A stretch of DNA of 64,000 nt, taken from NCBI GenBank assembly GCA_035550735.1, contig DASZOM010000047.1, positions 62,001-126,000 of the forward strand. Reading direction: 5' to 3'. How positions within the stretch are numbered: position 1 is the first letter of the stretch; the number at the start of each line of letters is the position of its first letter. The position numbers and the translations under genes were made by a program. Of the stretch, positions 27,051 through 36,080 are shown piece by piece. Source of the stretch: JANQRA01 sp035550735 (GTDB lineage: Bacteria > Actinomycetota > Acidimicrobiia > Spongiisociales > ZC4RG35). The notes under the pieces are model-generated. The model had not been told where the DNA came from. It made no database searches and was given only the letters and a program-made list of their open reading frames with translations.

Positions 27051-27750
27051 CGTTTCTCTCCTTTGAACCGGATGGCTCGTCCTGTTGGGCTCCCCGGAGC
27101 CGCACACAGCAATACCCTTCTTCGGGGGCGAGGATTGGGGTCAGCTCCGAGTCGGAAGCCTCGATCATCCCCTTCACCAGGGCGAGGTTGAGGGAACAGG
27201 TCGTCGCCGTGTCCTGCTCCCGGAGCACGTGGAACGGGCAGTTGCGGAACCGGATCTCCCCATCCTCCGTCGTCGGCTCGTAACCGGTCTCGATCAGGGC
27301 TTCGCTCAACCCGGCCTGACCGACTCGGCGACCGGTGCGTCGGGCCACCTCGGCCAGCTCGTCCTGGTCGGCGACGCCGGAGCCCAATGCCTCGAGGAGG
27401 ATCCGGGCGACCAACTCGTACCTTCTCGGGGGAACGCTGACCTCGTACTCCCGGCCCGAACGTCGATAGAGCTTGGCGGGACGCCCCGCCCCCGGCCCCT
27501 CCCTGCCGGTGAGGCGGCGAAACTCGACCTCGAGCAGGCCGTCGTCGGCGAGACGATCGAGATGGTAGGCAGCGACCTGGCGGGAGATCCCCAGTCCCTC
27601 CGCCGCGCTGTCCCTGCTCACGGCAATCCGCGACGCCACCACGAAGTCGTAGAGGGCACGACGCATCGGCTCTGTCAGCGAGGCGACAGCCTCCAGGTCT
27701 CCGAGTGCCGGGGCGGCGTTCGACCCGAGATCGTCACGCCGGCCGCTCAT
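27037..27750 (-). CDS. SufR-like winged-helix regulator with four C-terminal cysteines
   Basis: 237 residues. The N-terminal winged helix includes LTEPMRRALYDFVVASRIAV, then SAAEGLGISRQVAAYHLDRL and the wing GLLEVEFRRLTGREGPGAGR ending in RPAKLYRR, the DeoR/ArsR-like pattern of SufR. The C-terminal half carries C171-PFH, C185 and C214-C215 (FRNCPFHVLREQ, TTCSLNLALVKG, EGYCCVRL), close to the cluster-binding C-x2-H-x-C-x-C arrangement of SufR-type sensors. It probably senses iron-sulfur or redox state and controls itself, the overlapping Rieske-flavin gene and the divergent DoxX gene. No suf genes are in view. Confidence 0.82.
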   Translation of the reverse strand: MSGRRDDLGSNAAPALGDLEAVASLTEPMRRALYDFVVASRIAVSRDSAAEGLGISRQVAAYHLDRLADDGLLEVEFRRLTGREGPGAGRPAKLYRRSGREYEVSVPPRRYELVARILLEALGSGVADQDELAEVARRTGRRVGQAGLSEALIETGYEPTTEDGEIRFRNCPFHVLREQDTATTCSLNLALVKGMIEASDSELTPILAPEEGYCCVRLRGAQQDEPSGSKERNDVRR

Positions 27751-27775
27751 CGCTCCACTCTAAAAGTCACGGGGA

Positions 27776-27804
27776 TTGACATTACACCACGCCAACTCTA
27801 AGAT
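27776..27804 (+). promoter_or_regulatory. Promoter of the DoxX gene
   Basis: TTGACA at 27776-27781 and TAAGAT at 27799-27804 with a 17-bp spacer. ACTCTAA occurs twice nearby (27757 region and 27795-27801), and TCTAA at 27797 mirrors TTAGA at 27820-27824. These repeats between the divergent regulator and DoxX genes are candidate regulator sites. Confidence 0.7.
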
Positions 27805-27836
27805 CGCAATGCGTTGTTTTTAGAAGGAGGCTTCGT

Positions 27837-28226
27837 ATGACCACCACCACCGTTCCCAGCACCGGGGTCGCCCCCTCGGTCACCGCCTTCCGCATCCTCC
27901 GGCTCGGTTTCACCGTGGCCCCGATCCTCTTCGGATTGGACAAGTTCTTCAACATCATGACCGACTGGACCGAGTTCCTGCCCGACTTCGTAACCGACGT
28001 TGTCAGCGGCAGTGTCGTCATGGGGATCGTCGGCGTGATCGAGATCGCCGCCGGTATCGGGGTCTGGCTGCGTCCCAAGATCTTCGCATTCGTCGTGGCC
28101 GCCTGGTTGGGAGTGATCATCGTCACCCTGATCATCGCGGGCGACTTCTGGGACATCGCTCTCCGTGACTTCGGGCTCCTCCTCGGCGCCCTCGCCCTCG
28201 GTCAGCTCGCCCGGGAGCATGCCTGA
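27837..28226 (+). CDS. DoxX-like four-helix membrane protein
   Basis: 129 residues; AAGGAGG at 27824-27830 fixes the ATG. The first helix region reads ILRLGFTVAPILFGLDKFFN with the conserved arginine and the DKFF/N motif of DoxX-like proteins. Three more helices follow: GSVVMGIVGVIEIAAGIGVW, IFAFVVAAWLGVIIVTLIIA, and DFGLLLGALALGQLA, with the conserved late RDFGLL. The family includes thiosulfate:quinone oxidoreductase subunits and proteins of oxidative stress complexes. Being divergent from a SufR-like regulator and Rieske reductase suggests a place in membrane redox chemistry. Confidence 0.85.
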   Translation: MTTTTVPSTGVAPSVTAFRILRLGFTVAPILFGLDKFFNIMTDWTEFLPDFVTDVVSGSVVMGIVGVIEIAAGIGVWLRPKIFAFVVAAWLGVIIVTLIIAGDFWDIALRDFGLLLGALALGQLAREHA

Positions 28227-28374
28227 GCTGAGACTTCGACCGCGGAGTCAGGGCCTCGCCGAGGAGAGCATGTCTAGACAGATCGCCTGCTGGGTAGACA
28301 ACGGTCTCGAACCAGAGGGCGTGGGCCCGTCTTGGTGGCCGAGCTGCTCTGCGTGACCCAAAGGAGGCCCGGCG

Positions 28375-28848
28375 TTGGATTGGAGCGGATGGCTCACGTT
28401 CGGCGTGGCGGCCACGGTGCTCCTCACTGCCGTCCTGGTGGGTGCACAGCTGGCAGGGCTCACCCGTCTCGACATTCCCCTGATGCTGGGGTTGCTGTTC
28501 ACGGCTGATCCCGATCGGGCGCGGTTCTACGGTTCGGTGGCCCACATCGCCGTCGGCCAGTTCTTCGCCCTCTTCTACCTGTCGGTGTTCACAGAGCTGG
28601 GACGTGCCGGCTGGTGGCTGGGAGCCCTGCTCGGGGTCACTCATGCGCTTGTGGCAGGCACATTGCTGGTGCCACTCCTGCCGACGATCCATCCCCGCAT
28701 GGCCACCGAGCGGGCCGGGCCCGAGTCGAAGACCACCCTGGAGCCGCCAGGCCTGATGTCTCTCAATTACGGATGGAGCACCCCACTGGTGACGGTGGCC
28801 GCGCACGCCGTCTACGGGGCGGTGCTCGGCATCTTCCTCCAGCCGTGA
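28375..28848 (+). CDS. Five-helix membrane protein of unknown function
   Basis: 157 residues. TTG start at 28375 is supported by AAGGAGG 7 nt upstream (28361-28367). Helices: WLTFGVAATVLLTAVLVGAQ, LDIPLMLGLLFT, IAVGQFFALFYLSVFTELG, WWLGALLGVTHALVAGTLLV, and PLVTVAAHAVYGAVLGIFLQ. Conserved-looking polar residues inside helices (H in THALV, AHAVYG) hint at a functional site. It ends in a GTGA overlap with the GH15 gene, which is unusual for a membrane protein and a carbohydrate hydrolase. No family recognised with certainty. Confidence 0.75.
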   Translation: MDWSGWLTFGVAATVLLTAVLVGAQLAGLTRLDIPLMLGLLFTADPDRARFYGSVAHIAVGQFFALFYLSVFTELGRAGWWLGALLGVTHALVAGTLLVPLLPTIHPRMATERAGPESKTTLEPPGLMSLNYGWSTPLVTVAAHAVYGAVLGIFLQP

Positions 28849-30638
28849 GCGGCCCGGCGCGCAGGGTCCCGATCGGGGAATACGGTTTGATCGGAGACAC
28901 CCGAACCGCGGCGTTGATCGCACCCGACGGCAGCATCGACTGGCTGTGCCTCCCCAGGTTCGACGGCCCACCCGTCTTCGGGAGACTGGTGGGGGGTGAC
29001 GAGGCGGGGTGGTTTCTCATCGGCCCCGCATCACCGGCGACTGCCGCCGGACGCCGCTACCGGGGTGACACCGCCACCTTGGAGACCATGTGGGACGTGG
29101 GCGGGAGCAGGCTGATGCTGGCCGACTCGATGGTCGCCGAGGTCAGCGGGAGGCTGCTCCCGGACACAATGCTGGTGCGCCGGGTGTCGGCCCACGGGGG
29201 CACGATCCGGGTGCGTCTCGAGCTCAGGCCCCGTTTCGGGTACGAGAGGAAGCCTGCCGGCAGGGTGAGAGGCGATGGGCACGGGATCGTGGTGGAGCGA
29301 TCGGGTCTGGCCATCGCCGTCAGCAGCGACCCGGCCGTCGATCTGGCCGGGGAAGGGACCGTCGTCGCCGACGTCGAGCCGGGCCGTCCCCTGACGATCG
29401 TACTCTCGATGGCTCATCGAGCCCCATGTGTGCTCGTCCCACCCTCGATCGCCATCGAAGAGGTGGAACGGGACGAGAACGGCTGGCAGCGATGGGCCGA
29501 CACCCTGGCCACCGGTCCCGATCATCGAACGGCCGTGGTCCGCAGCCTGATCACACTCCAGCTGCTCAGCTACTCACCGTCGGGGGCGCCGGTCGCGGCC
29601 CCCACCACGTCGCTTCCCGAACAGCCCGGCGGTGGGCGCAACTGGGATTACCGGTATGCCTGGCCTCGCGACGCCTCGATCGGGATCGCATCGTTCCTGA
29701 ACGCAGGCAAGGGTCAGGAGGCGCGTGGCTTTCTCTCCTGGCTCCTCCACGCCAGCCGGCTTGCCCGCCCCCGCCTGCCTGCGGTCTTCACCTTGGACGG
29801 CCGCCCGGTCCCCCGCGAGGAGGACCTGGAGGGGTGGCCGGGCTACGCGGCGAGCAGACCCGTGCGCATCGGCAACGAGGCGGGTCGACAGCACCAGTTG
29901 GACGGCTACGGCTGGGTACTCGACGCCGCCTGGCAGATGACCCAACGAGGACACCACCTCGACGGTGAGACCTGGCGAACGATGAAGGCCTTCGCCGATC
30001 AGGTCAACGAGGTGTGGATGAGACCCGACGCCGGGATCTGGGAGCGCCGTGACGCCCCACGCCATCATGTCCACTCCAAGTTGATGGCCTGGCTCGCCCT
30101 GGACCGAGCCGTGCGAATCGCTGAGCACCGGCACGACTCGATACGGCGATCCCGCCAGTGGCTGGGGGCGGCCGAGCTGCTGGGAGACGACATTCGCGAC
30201 AGGGGTTACGACCCAGCCATCGACTCCTACACCGCGGCTTACGGGTCATCGGAGCCCGATGCTTCGCTGCTACTGCTCCCCGCGGTCGGATTCGAGCCGG
30301 CCGATTCAGCACGGGTCCGCGGGACCGTCGACTGGGTCCGGAGCGAGCTCTCCGCCGGCGGACCGCTTCTCTACCGATACCGGGGCGGCGACGGCCTGGA
30401 TGGGAACGAGGGGGCCTTTCTGCCATGCTCCTTCTGGCTCGTCCAGGCACTGGCCCTGACTGGCCGCGGCTCCGAGGCCAGGGCATTGTTCCAACGTCTG
30501 GTCGAGCTGGGTGGGCCTCTCGGGCTCTACGGCGAGGAGATGGATCCGCTCACCGGCGAGCACCTGGGCAACTTTCCCCAGGCCCTGACCCATTCGACCC
30601 TGCTTCAGGCTGCGAAGGCGCTCGACGAGAGCAACTGA
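28845..30638 (+). CDS. Glycoside hydrolase family 15 protein (glucoamylase/trehalase-like)
   Basis: 597 residues. The start RVPIGEYGLIGDTRTAALIA then PDGSIDWLCLPRFDGPPVFG is the family hallmark. The (alpha/alpha)6 barrel holds LPEQPGGGRNWDYRYAWPRD near residue 265 with the catalytic region, GWVLDAAWQMTQRGHH, and EEMDPLTGEHLGNFPQALTH with the second catalytic glutamate. Actinobacterial members include a trehalase in mycobacteria as well as glucoamylases, so substrate is uncertain. No signal peptide. GTG start overlaps the membrane protein stop by 4 bases. Confidence 0.88.
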   Translation: MSGPARRVPIGEYGLIGDTRTAALIAPDGSIDWLCLPRFDGPPVFGRLVGGDEAGWFLIGPASPATAAGRRYRGDTATLETMWDVGGSRLMLADSMVAEVSGRLLPDTMLVRRVSAHGGTIRVRLELRPRFGYERKPAGRVRGDGHGIVVERSGLAIAVSSDPAVDLAGEGTVVADVEPGRPLTIVLSMAHRAPCVLVPPSIAIEEVERDENGWQRWADTLATGPDHRTAVVRSLITLQLLSYSPSGAPVAAPTTSLPEQPGGGRNWDYRYAWPRDASIGIASFLNAGKGQEARGFLSWLLHASRLARPRLPAVFTLDGRPVPREEDLEGWPGYAASRPVRIGNEAGRQHQLDGYGWVLDAAWQMTQRGHHLDGETWRTMKAFADQVNEVWMRPDAGIWERRDAPRHHVHSKLMAWLALDRAVRIAEHRHDSIRRSRQWLGAAELLGDDIRDRGYDPAIDSYTAAYGSSEPDASLLLLPAVGFEPADSARVRGTVDWVRSELSAGGPLLYRYRGGDGLDGNEGAFLPCSFWLVQALALTGRGSEARALFQRLVELGGPLGLYGEEMDPLTGEHLGNFPQALTHSTLLQAAKALDESN

Positions 30639-30641
30639 GTC

Positions 30642-32150
30642 TCAGCCGTCCCATCTCCAGGGACCGTCACTCCAGCCGGAGAGGTCGTACTCCGCCATGC
30701 AGGCGTCGACCAGTCTCCTCATCTCCTCGAGGCGGCCGCGCTGCTTGGCGAATTGGAGGACGTTGAGCCGCACCAGCTCCGGGCTCCCTCCGTAGTTCCG
30801 CTCATAGAGGGTGTGCCTCGAGCCGAACTCGCTCCCCACCGCATCCCAGAGCAGCTTGAACAGCTTGACGCGATCGTGCGCCGAGGTGGTAGAGCCGCGG
30901 TAGTAGCGATCAACGAACGGCCGCAGCTCCTCGCTGGTGAGGTCCCGATAGCTCGAGGGAATGACCAGAGGGCTCCCACCCAGCACCTCGCCGACGAGCT
31001 CTTCGGCCTTGGGCCAGGCCATGGCACCGAAGAGACGGACCAGGACGGCGAACTCGAGTCTGGGGATCTTCATGCCGCCGGGCCCGTCCTCGGGATCCAA
31101 TGCCAGGGCCGAGGTGAGGGCCCACATCAGACTCCCCCATCCCAACAGCTCGCCGAATCGGGCCTGCACTCCCCGGAACTGGTCGGTGCCGTTGGCCTCC
31201 AATGCTCGGGCGATCACCCCGCAGATGAAATCGAGCTTCACCGCCAGCCGGGTGCCCGCCTGGAGTGTGTATCGATTCATGAACCCGGAGGCGGCATAGA
31301 ACCCTGTCGCCTTGTCGACGTCCCGAAAGACGAGGACGTTCTCCCACGGGATGAAGGCGTCGTCGAAGATCACCATCGCGTCGTTCTCGTCGAAGCGGCT
31401 GGACAGCGGGTTGTCCCAGGGCGAGACCGCGCTCGCTTCGAAGGACCGCCGCGAGATCAGCTTCATCCCGGCCGTGTCCATCGGGGCGATGAAGACCAGG
31501 GCATAGTCCTCGCCCTTGCCCTTCTCCAGCTCGACGGCCGCGTTCTGGGCGACGAACGTGGCGTGGGTCAGGGCCGATGCGGTGCCCAGCATCTTCGCCC
31601 CCCTCACCACGATGCCGTCGTCTCTCTCCGCGACTGCGTGCAGATAGACGTCCTCGACCTCGTGGATCTCGCGGTTCCGATCGATCGGCGGATTGATCAG
31701 GATGTGGTTGAGGAAGAGTGCGTGCTCGGCGTAGCGGTGATACCAGGTCTCCGCGGCCGTCGTGAACGGTTCGTAGAAGTCGGGGGCGGCGCCGAGAGCG
31801 GCCATGAACGACGCCTTGTAATCCGGCGACCTCCCCATGAACCCGTAGGAGAGTCGGGCCCAGGCTTCGATGGCGCCCCGGGCCGCCATGAGCTCGTCCG
31901 CCGTGTAGGAGGGCATGAAGAACCTATGGGTGGTGATCCCGTGCCGGTCCGTGGCCAGAAGGATGTCGGTCTGACCCGGATCGTGCAGGGCGTCGTACAG
32001 GCGGGCGACGGAGCGCGCCGAGTTGCGGAAAGCGGGATGTTCGGTGACATCGGGGACCAACGCGCCGTCGATGTAGACCGAGCGCCCGTCACGAAGGCTC
32101 TCCAGGTACTGGTCCCCGGTAAGCAGATGGGTCGTCTTGGTCTCGGTCAT
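30642..32150 (-). CDS. 4-hydroxyphenylacetate 3-hydroxylase family protein (HpaB type)
   Basis: 502 residues. It has the HpaB fold: an N-terminal domain (LLTGDQYLESLRDGRSVYID), the flavin/substrate domain with NPPIDRNREIHEVEDVYLHA, GIVVRGAKMLGTASALTHAT and the FDDAFIPWENVLVFRD motif, and a C-terminal helical domain. The family hydroxylates phenols with FADH2 supplied by a separate reductase; 4-hydroxybutyryl-CoA dehydratases share the fold but carry iron-sulfur cysteines that I do not see here. The partner reductase HpaC is not in the window. Substrate uncertain. Divergent from the MmcQ gene, with overlapping -10 boxes. Confidence 0.85.
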   Translation of the reverse strand: MTETKTTHLLTGDQYLESLRDGRSVYIDGALVPDVTEHPAFRNSARSVARLYDALHDPGQTDILLATDRHGITTHRFFMPSYTADELMAARGAIEAWARLSYGFMGRSPDYKASFMAALGAAPDFYEPFTTAAETWYHRYAEHALFLNHILINPPIDRNREIHEVEDVYLHAVAERDDGIVVRGAKMLGTASALTHATFVAQNAAVELEKGKGEDYALVFIAPMDTAGMKLISRRSFEASAVSPWDNPLSSRFDENDAMVIFDDAFIPWENVLVFRDVDKATGFYAASGFMNRYTLQAGTRLAVKLDFICGVIARALEANGTDQFRGVQARFGELLGWGSLMWALTSALALDPEDGPGGMKIPRLEFAVLVRLFGAMAWPKAEELVGEVLGGSPLVIPSSYRDLTSEELRPFVDRYYRGSTTSAHDRVKLFKLLWDAVGSEFGSRHTLYERNYGGSPELVRLNVLQFAKQRGRLEEMRRLVDACMAEYDLSGWSDGPWRWDG

Positions 32151-32166
32151 CGAGGGGGGCTGGGCA

Positions 32167-32176
32167 ACGATAGGCT
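32167..32176. promoter_or_regulatory. Overlapping divergent -10 elements between HpaB-type and MmcQ-type genes
   Basis: ACGATAGGCT at 32167-32176 contains TAGGCT (32171-32176) on the plus strand and TATCGT (32172-32167) on the minus strand, sharing the central TA. The plus-strand hexamer ends 6 nt before ATG 32183, implying a leaderless message. Confidence 0.6.
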
Positions 32177-32182
32177 CGGACC

Positions 32183-32590
32183 ATGGCCACGTGGGACGAC
32201 GTCCGGCGGATCGTCGGGGCCCTCCCCGAGGTGGAGGAGGTACGGGCGCATCAATGGCGGGTGCGCAAGAAGCTGGTCGTGACCGAGCGACCGTTGCGCA
32301 AGGCGGACTTCGAGGCCCTAGGCGAGGCCGCTCCTCCCGATCCGATCCTGGCCGTGCCCGTGCCCGACGAGTTCGCCAAGAAGGCTCTGATCGCATCGGA
32401 CCCGGACATCTACTTCACGACTCCCCACTTCGACGGCTACCCGATGGTGCTGATTCAACTCGAGAACATCGAGGCCGACGAGCTGGAGGAGCTCATCGTG
32501 GACTCGTGGCTGATCCGAGCGCCGAAACGGCTCGCCCGCTCCTATCTGGACAGCCGCCCATCTGTCAGCGAGGGCCAGCCTCCCACCTGA
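32183..32590 (+). CDS. MmcQ/YjbR family protein
   Basis: 135 residues. The family core is seen in WDDVRRIVGALPEVEEVRAH, a basic strand WRVRKKLVVTERPL, LAVPVPDEFAKKALIASDPD, and the motif DIYFTTPHFDGYPMVLIQLE, ending IVDSWLIRAPKRLARSYL. MmcQ/YjbR proteins have a CyaY-like fold that may bind DNA, with no settled role. Start is fixed by ATG 32183 and the -10 box 6 nt upstream. Its last 26 bases overlap, tail to tail, the end of the AlkZ-like gene. Confidence 0.85.
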   Translation: MATWDDVRRIVGALPEVEEVRAHQWRVRKKLVVTERPLRKADFEALGEAAPPDPILAVPVPDEFAKKALIASDPDIYFTTPHFDGYPMVLIQLENIEADELEELIVDSWLIRAPKRLARSYLDSRPSVSEGQPPT

Positions 32591-33593
32591 CCACGATCTC
32601 CCGATCGACGCCGGGCAGCGGTAAGGAGGCCGCCTCCCGCTCCACCTCGTCGCGGGCTTTCTTGGGGAGACGAGCCCAGGGCTGAACGGTCACCACCTCG
32701 CGGGCGCGACGCCAGACGCCGACGATCTCGCCGTCTACGAGCACGGCTCCCGGCCAGACCCGCGGGGTCCAGAGCAGGCCGCGGTGTGCTGCATCGGGCA
32801 CCAACAGCTGGCGGTCGAGACCCTGGAGCAGGGAATAGGTGTCGCCGCTGGGGAGCAGCCGGGCGGGAGCCGGGATCTCGGTGTCGGCGCGCAGCTCGGC
32901 CTCGTCACGGGAGAGGATCCAGCCCTCGCCGATCGGCGTGGCCACGGGTGTCAGGGAGCGACGTAACGACTGGAGAGTCGCCGACCCGGCCTTGGCGGAG
33001 ATCCCGGCCCACTCTGCGAAGGACTCGGCGCTGGCGGGCCCGAACACATGAAGATATCGGCGAGCCATCTCTCGCCGCGCCGTCTCCGGGTCGACCTCGG
33101 GAGGGGGCACCATCCAGATCGTGGGCTGACGGGCGCCGTCCCAGTGGATGAGGAGCCGACCGGTGGGGGCGGCCAGCCGCAACCAGTTCGAATGCCGGCC
33201 CAGGGCACGTCCCAGCTCGCCCATGAGCATCCGCCTCCCGTCGAGCAGCGCCTCCAGCCGGTCGGCGAGTACGTACGCGTCCCGTCGTTTCACCGGGTCG
33301 TCGGACAGCCGCCCCAGGGTGAACACGGCGACGTCCGGCGCCGGCACCACATAGACGCTGTACCTGGGGCCCCACACCTGGATCAGGTACGGGTCTTCGA
33401 GGGCCGTGGGCCGGATCGACCGGACACGGGCATGAAGCGAGAGCAGGGCGGCTCGGGGCATGCTGTCTTGCAATCCGGCCCAAGCGGCCAGGCGAAGCGA
33501 GCGTCGCCCCGGTGCAAGTCGCCGATCGAGTGCAGCCATACGTCGCCGAAAGGCGAGGATCTGTGATCTGGCGACCTCTAGCCTGGCGACCAT
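32565..33593 (-). CDS. Winged-helix DNA-binding protein of the AlkZ/YcaQ (HTH_42) family
   Basis: 342 residues. It begins ARSQILAFRRRMAALDRRLA and contains the family features AAWAGLQDSMPRAALLSLHA, LEDPYLIQVWGPRYSVYVVP and, at the end, GLLWTPRVWPGAVLVDGEIV. Family members AlkZ and YcaQ are DNA glycosylases that open interstrand crosslinks; many actinobacterial paralogues are only annotated as winged-helix proteins. I cannot see the Q-x-Q catalytic pair with confidence (only LIQVWG), so activity is uncertain. A TAGGGT box on the minus strand lies 9 nt before the ATG. Confidence 0.82.
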   Translation of the reverse strand: MVARLEVARSQILAFRRRMAALDRRLAPGRRSLRLAAWAGLQDSMPRAALLSLHARVRSIRPTALEDPYLIQVWGPRYSVYVVPAPDVAVFTLGRLSDDPVKRRDAYVLADRLEALLDGRRMLMGELGRALGRHSNWLRLAAPTGRLLIHWDGARQPTIWMVPPPEVDPETARREMARRYLHVFGPASAESFAEWAGISAKAGSATLQSLRRSLTPVATPIGEGWILSRDEAELRADTEIPAPARLLPSGDTYSLLQGLDRQLLVPDAAHRGLLWTPRVWPGAVLVDGEIVGVWRRAREVVTVQPWARLPKKARDEVEREAASLPLPGVDREIVVRWEAGPR

Positions 33594-33658
33594 CCCGGCC
33601 CGACCCTAACGGCCGACATTCACCCGCGATCAGCAGACAGGGCCACCGGCACGGCCGT

Positions 33659-36073
33659 TCAGAGACGGGACAAGGCCAGTTCGATGAGATCGAGGAGAGC
33701 CTGGTACTCGGGAGTTCCCTCGATCACGTCGATCCAGGGAAGGATGTTGACCGTGCCCTTCTCGTTGCCGGCGCTGAGCATGAAGACGCTCCCGGCGGTG
33801 ATTCCGAATGTGGGGTCTCCCTCGTTCAAGAAGGCCCGCGCCCAAACGCCGATCCCGTCGATCACCAGGGTCTCGGTGTCGAGGGCCCCCGCACCCGACT
33901 CCACGAACTCCGGATCCGCGGGAGGCTGGATCGAGAGGAACATGCCGTCGGTGTACGTGCATTGACGGTAGAAGGGGCCAGAGATGTCGTCTTCGGTCAC
34001 GCCGCCCCCGGCCTGGGGGAACACCGTGCGCACCTCGTCGAGGCTGAGGATGACGCAGGCGTTCGCCCCCTCGGGCAACTCGGAAGGCTGGGGAGGGGAC
34101 TCACCCCCGGGTGTGCCCTCGCCACCCCCGCCGCCGACAGGCTCGCCGTCCTGGGGTGGCGCGGGGACGTCTTCACCGTCGGATGCGATCCTGTCGAACA
34201 CGTACTGGGCCAGCCCACCCGGGGCGGTCCAGGTCAGCGTGTCGCCCTGGCAATCCAATGTGACCCCCGGGCCCATGCCCGCACCATCCAGGCCGATCCC
34301 GGGCCCGGCCTGGAATATGTCGTCGCCGAGCACCACATCGCCGGCGATGTGATATCCGACGCCCACGGCGCTCGCCACCACGACCTCGTCCTGGGTGACG
34401 TCGACCTGGAAATGGACCGTCCCCACCTGTCTGACCCGCACCCAAGGAGCGTCGTCGACGAGGACGCGGGCAAAGATCGGATTCGAGTCGTTGAAGTCGA
34501 GGACCGAATCGCCCTCTCCGTCCACGGTGAGGGTGATACCGCCGCCGCTTCCGTCCATGATCTCCTGATTGGGCGACGAGTAGGAGACGACCTCCCAGAC
34601 CCCAACGAGACAGCCGCCGGCCTCGTACTCGTCGCAGAACTCCTCGAGGTCCCATCCACGCAGGTCGAGGGTTGTCCCGTCGAGATGCCCGGTGAGACCG
34701 ACCCGGATGTCCCCGCGCTCGGTGATCCGGAACACCGCCGACGAGCCAGGTGTGCCGTCTGGGCACGTGCATCCCCCCGGCTCCGTGCAGAGGATGGTGC
34801 CCACCGATTCGGGGAAGGAGAGCTCGGCGCCGTCGGCCAGGAGAATCATCCCGTGGCCTTCGCCGGTGATCGACACCACCTGGGCGTCGATGCCGGTGTC
34901 CCAGATGTCGGCGGTGAGCTTCGGTGTGTGGGGCTCGATTACGGTGCCGGCTGTCACCGCGGGGAGGGTGGTCTGCGGTGCGTACTTCACGGGCACGATC
35001 CCGGCACCGTCCTGGTCCCAAGCGGGGGCACGAGTCGGGTCCCGGTATGTCCCCGGGCCCCAGGTCGGGACGACATCGGGCGATGCTCCTGCGATCGCCG
35101 TCGTGTAGGCATTCTCGTTGCCCTGATCCGAAGCAGCGATGATCGCGTCGGCGAGCCCCCACATGTCGGCTCCGTGCTCGTCGAGGTGTGCGTAGAAGCC
35201 GATCGCCGAGTACACCCGATCCCACAGCGGGATGGTCGGCTCGAGCAGCCAGGCCCCCCACTTGGAGACCTTCGAGCCACCGGAGATCGTCTCGCCGGCC
35301 CACTGGGCGAGACCCTCTACGACCCACGACGGGCGCTTCTGCGACTCGGCCAGGGTGCCCACGGCGGCCTCGAAGCAGTGGAACACCTCGTGTGCGATCA
35401 GGCTCTCCAGATCGGCGGATGGGACACCATCCTCGACCTGGGAGGCGGTCCCCATCCCGGCCTTGGTGATGGTGAGCGTGCACTTGGTCATCTTCCCGAA
35501 GTAGCCGCCCGATGAGTCCGTGCCCACGACGAACGCATCGGCGTCTCCTTCCACGAGGTTGGGGGCGACGTAGAGCTCGATGGGCACACCCAAATCCCTG
35601 CCCAGCTGGGAGGCGAGTTTGGCCTCGATCTGGCCGATGAGCCCGAGGAGCGCCACCTCGTCGACCTCGGCAGCAGCCGATGGAGGTACTTGGAGGGCCA
35701 TCACCGGCCAAGGGCGGGCCCCCTCCGGTATCTCACCCGTGACAGAGTCCAGGTACCCGGTGACCGCGTGCAGCTGATCGGAGGTGAGCTGTTCCCGATG
35801 ACCGAGGGTCCAACGGATGGCCCCTGACCCCGAGGTGATGTCCTCGGTGTCTCCCCCGGGTGCGTCGACATCGGGGAGATCCCCGATGGCGAGCTCGAAC
35901 GTCTGGAGTGCGACGTCGAGCGGCACCACCCCGTCCTCGACTCCCCCTTCGAGGACGTCGCCCCAGACGCCGTCCGACGTCACACTCTCCTCTTCGGGAG
36001 CCGTGGCATCTCCCCCGCACGAGACGACGAGAAACATCATCCCGAGCACCCAAGGCCATCGGCCCCGTCTCAT
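33659..36073 (-). CDS. Surface lipoprotein with HExxH metallopeptidase-like domain and DUF3558-like C terminus
   Basis: 804 residues. A lipoprotein signal peptide ends in VVSC with lipidated Cys19. A middle domain holds H228-E-V-F-H232 and, 21 residues on, Glu253 in VVEGLAQWAGE, the zinc site of gluzincin peptidases. Cys198 and Cys233 could pair. Beta-rich repeats with several cysteines follow (GTILCTEPGGCTCPDGTPGS). After a GGGGGEGTPGG linker near residue 640 comes a domain resembling DUF3558 (ANACVILSLDEVRTVFPQ), also found in the lipoprotein at 39558. Transcription is probably leaderless (TAGCGT 7 nt before ATG) and controlled by the repeat element at 36096-36114. Confidence 0.82.
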   Translation of the reverse strand: MRRGRWPWVLGMMFLVVSCGGDATAPEEESVTSDGVWGDVLEGGVEDGVVPLDVALQTFELAIGDLPDVDAPGGDTEDITSGSGAIRWTLGHREQLTSDQLHAVTGYLDSVTGEIPEGARPWPVMALQVPPSAAAEVDEVALLGLIGQIEAKLASQLGRDLGVPIELYVAPNLVEGDADAFVVGTDSSGGYFGKMTKCTLTITKAGMGTASQVEDGVPSADLESLIAHEVFHCFEAAVGTLAESQKRPSWVVEGLAQWAGETISGGSKVSKWGAWLLEPTIPLWDRVYSAIGFYAHLDEHGADMWGLADAIIAASDQGNENAYTTAIAGASPDVVPTWGPGTYRDPTRAPAWDQDGAGIVPVKYAPQTTLPAVTAGTVIEPHTPKLTADIWDTGIDAQVVSITGEGHGMILLADGAELSFPESVGTILCTEPGGCTCPDGTPGSSAVFRITERGDIRVGLTGHLDGTTLDLRGWDLEEFCDEYEAGGCLVGVWEVVSYSSPNQEIMDGSGGGITLTVDGEGDSVLDFNDSNPIFARVLVDDAPWVRVRQVGTVHFQVDVTQDEVVVASAVGVGYHIAGDVVLGDDIFQAGPGIGLDGAGMGPGVTLDCQGDTLTWTAPGGLAQYVFDRIASDGEDVPAPPQDGEPVGGGGGEGTPGGESPPQPSELPEGANACVILSLDEVRTVFPQAGGGVTEDDISGPFYRQCTYTDGMFLSIQPPADPEFVESGAGALDTETLVIDGIGVWARAFLNEGDPTFGITAGSVFMLSAGNEKGTVNILPWIDVIEGTPEYQALLDLIELALSRL

Positions 36074-36080
36074 CGGTGAA

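Noticed and set aside
33181..33200. TTCGAAT-like T-arm suggesting a tRNA
   Set aside because: It lies inside the AlkZ-like coding region and no acceptor or anticodon arms pair around it; no tRNA was found anywhere in the window.
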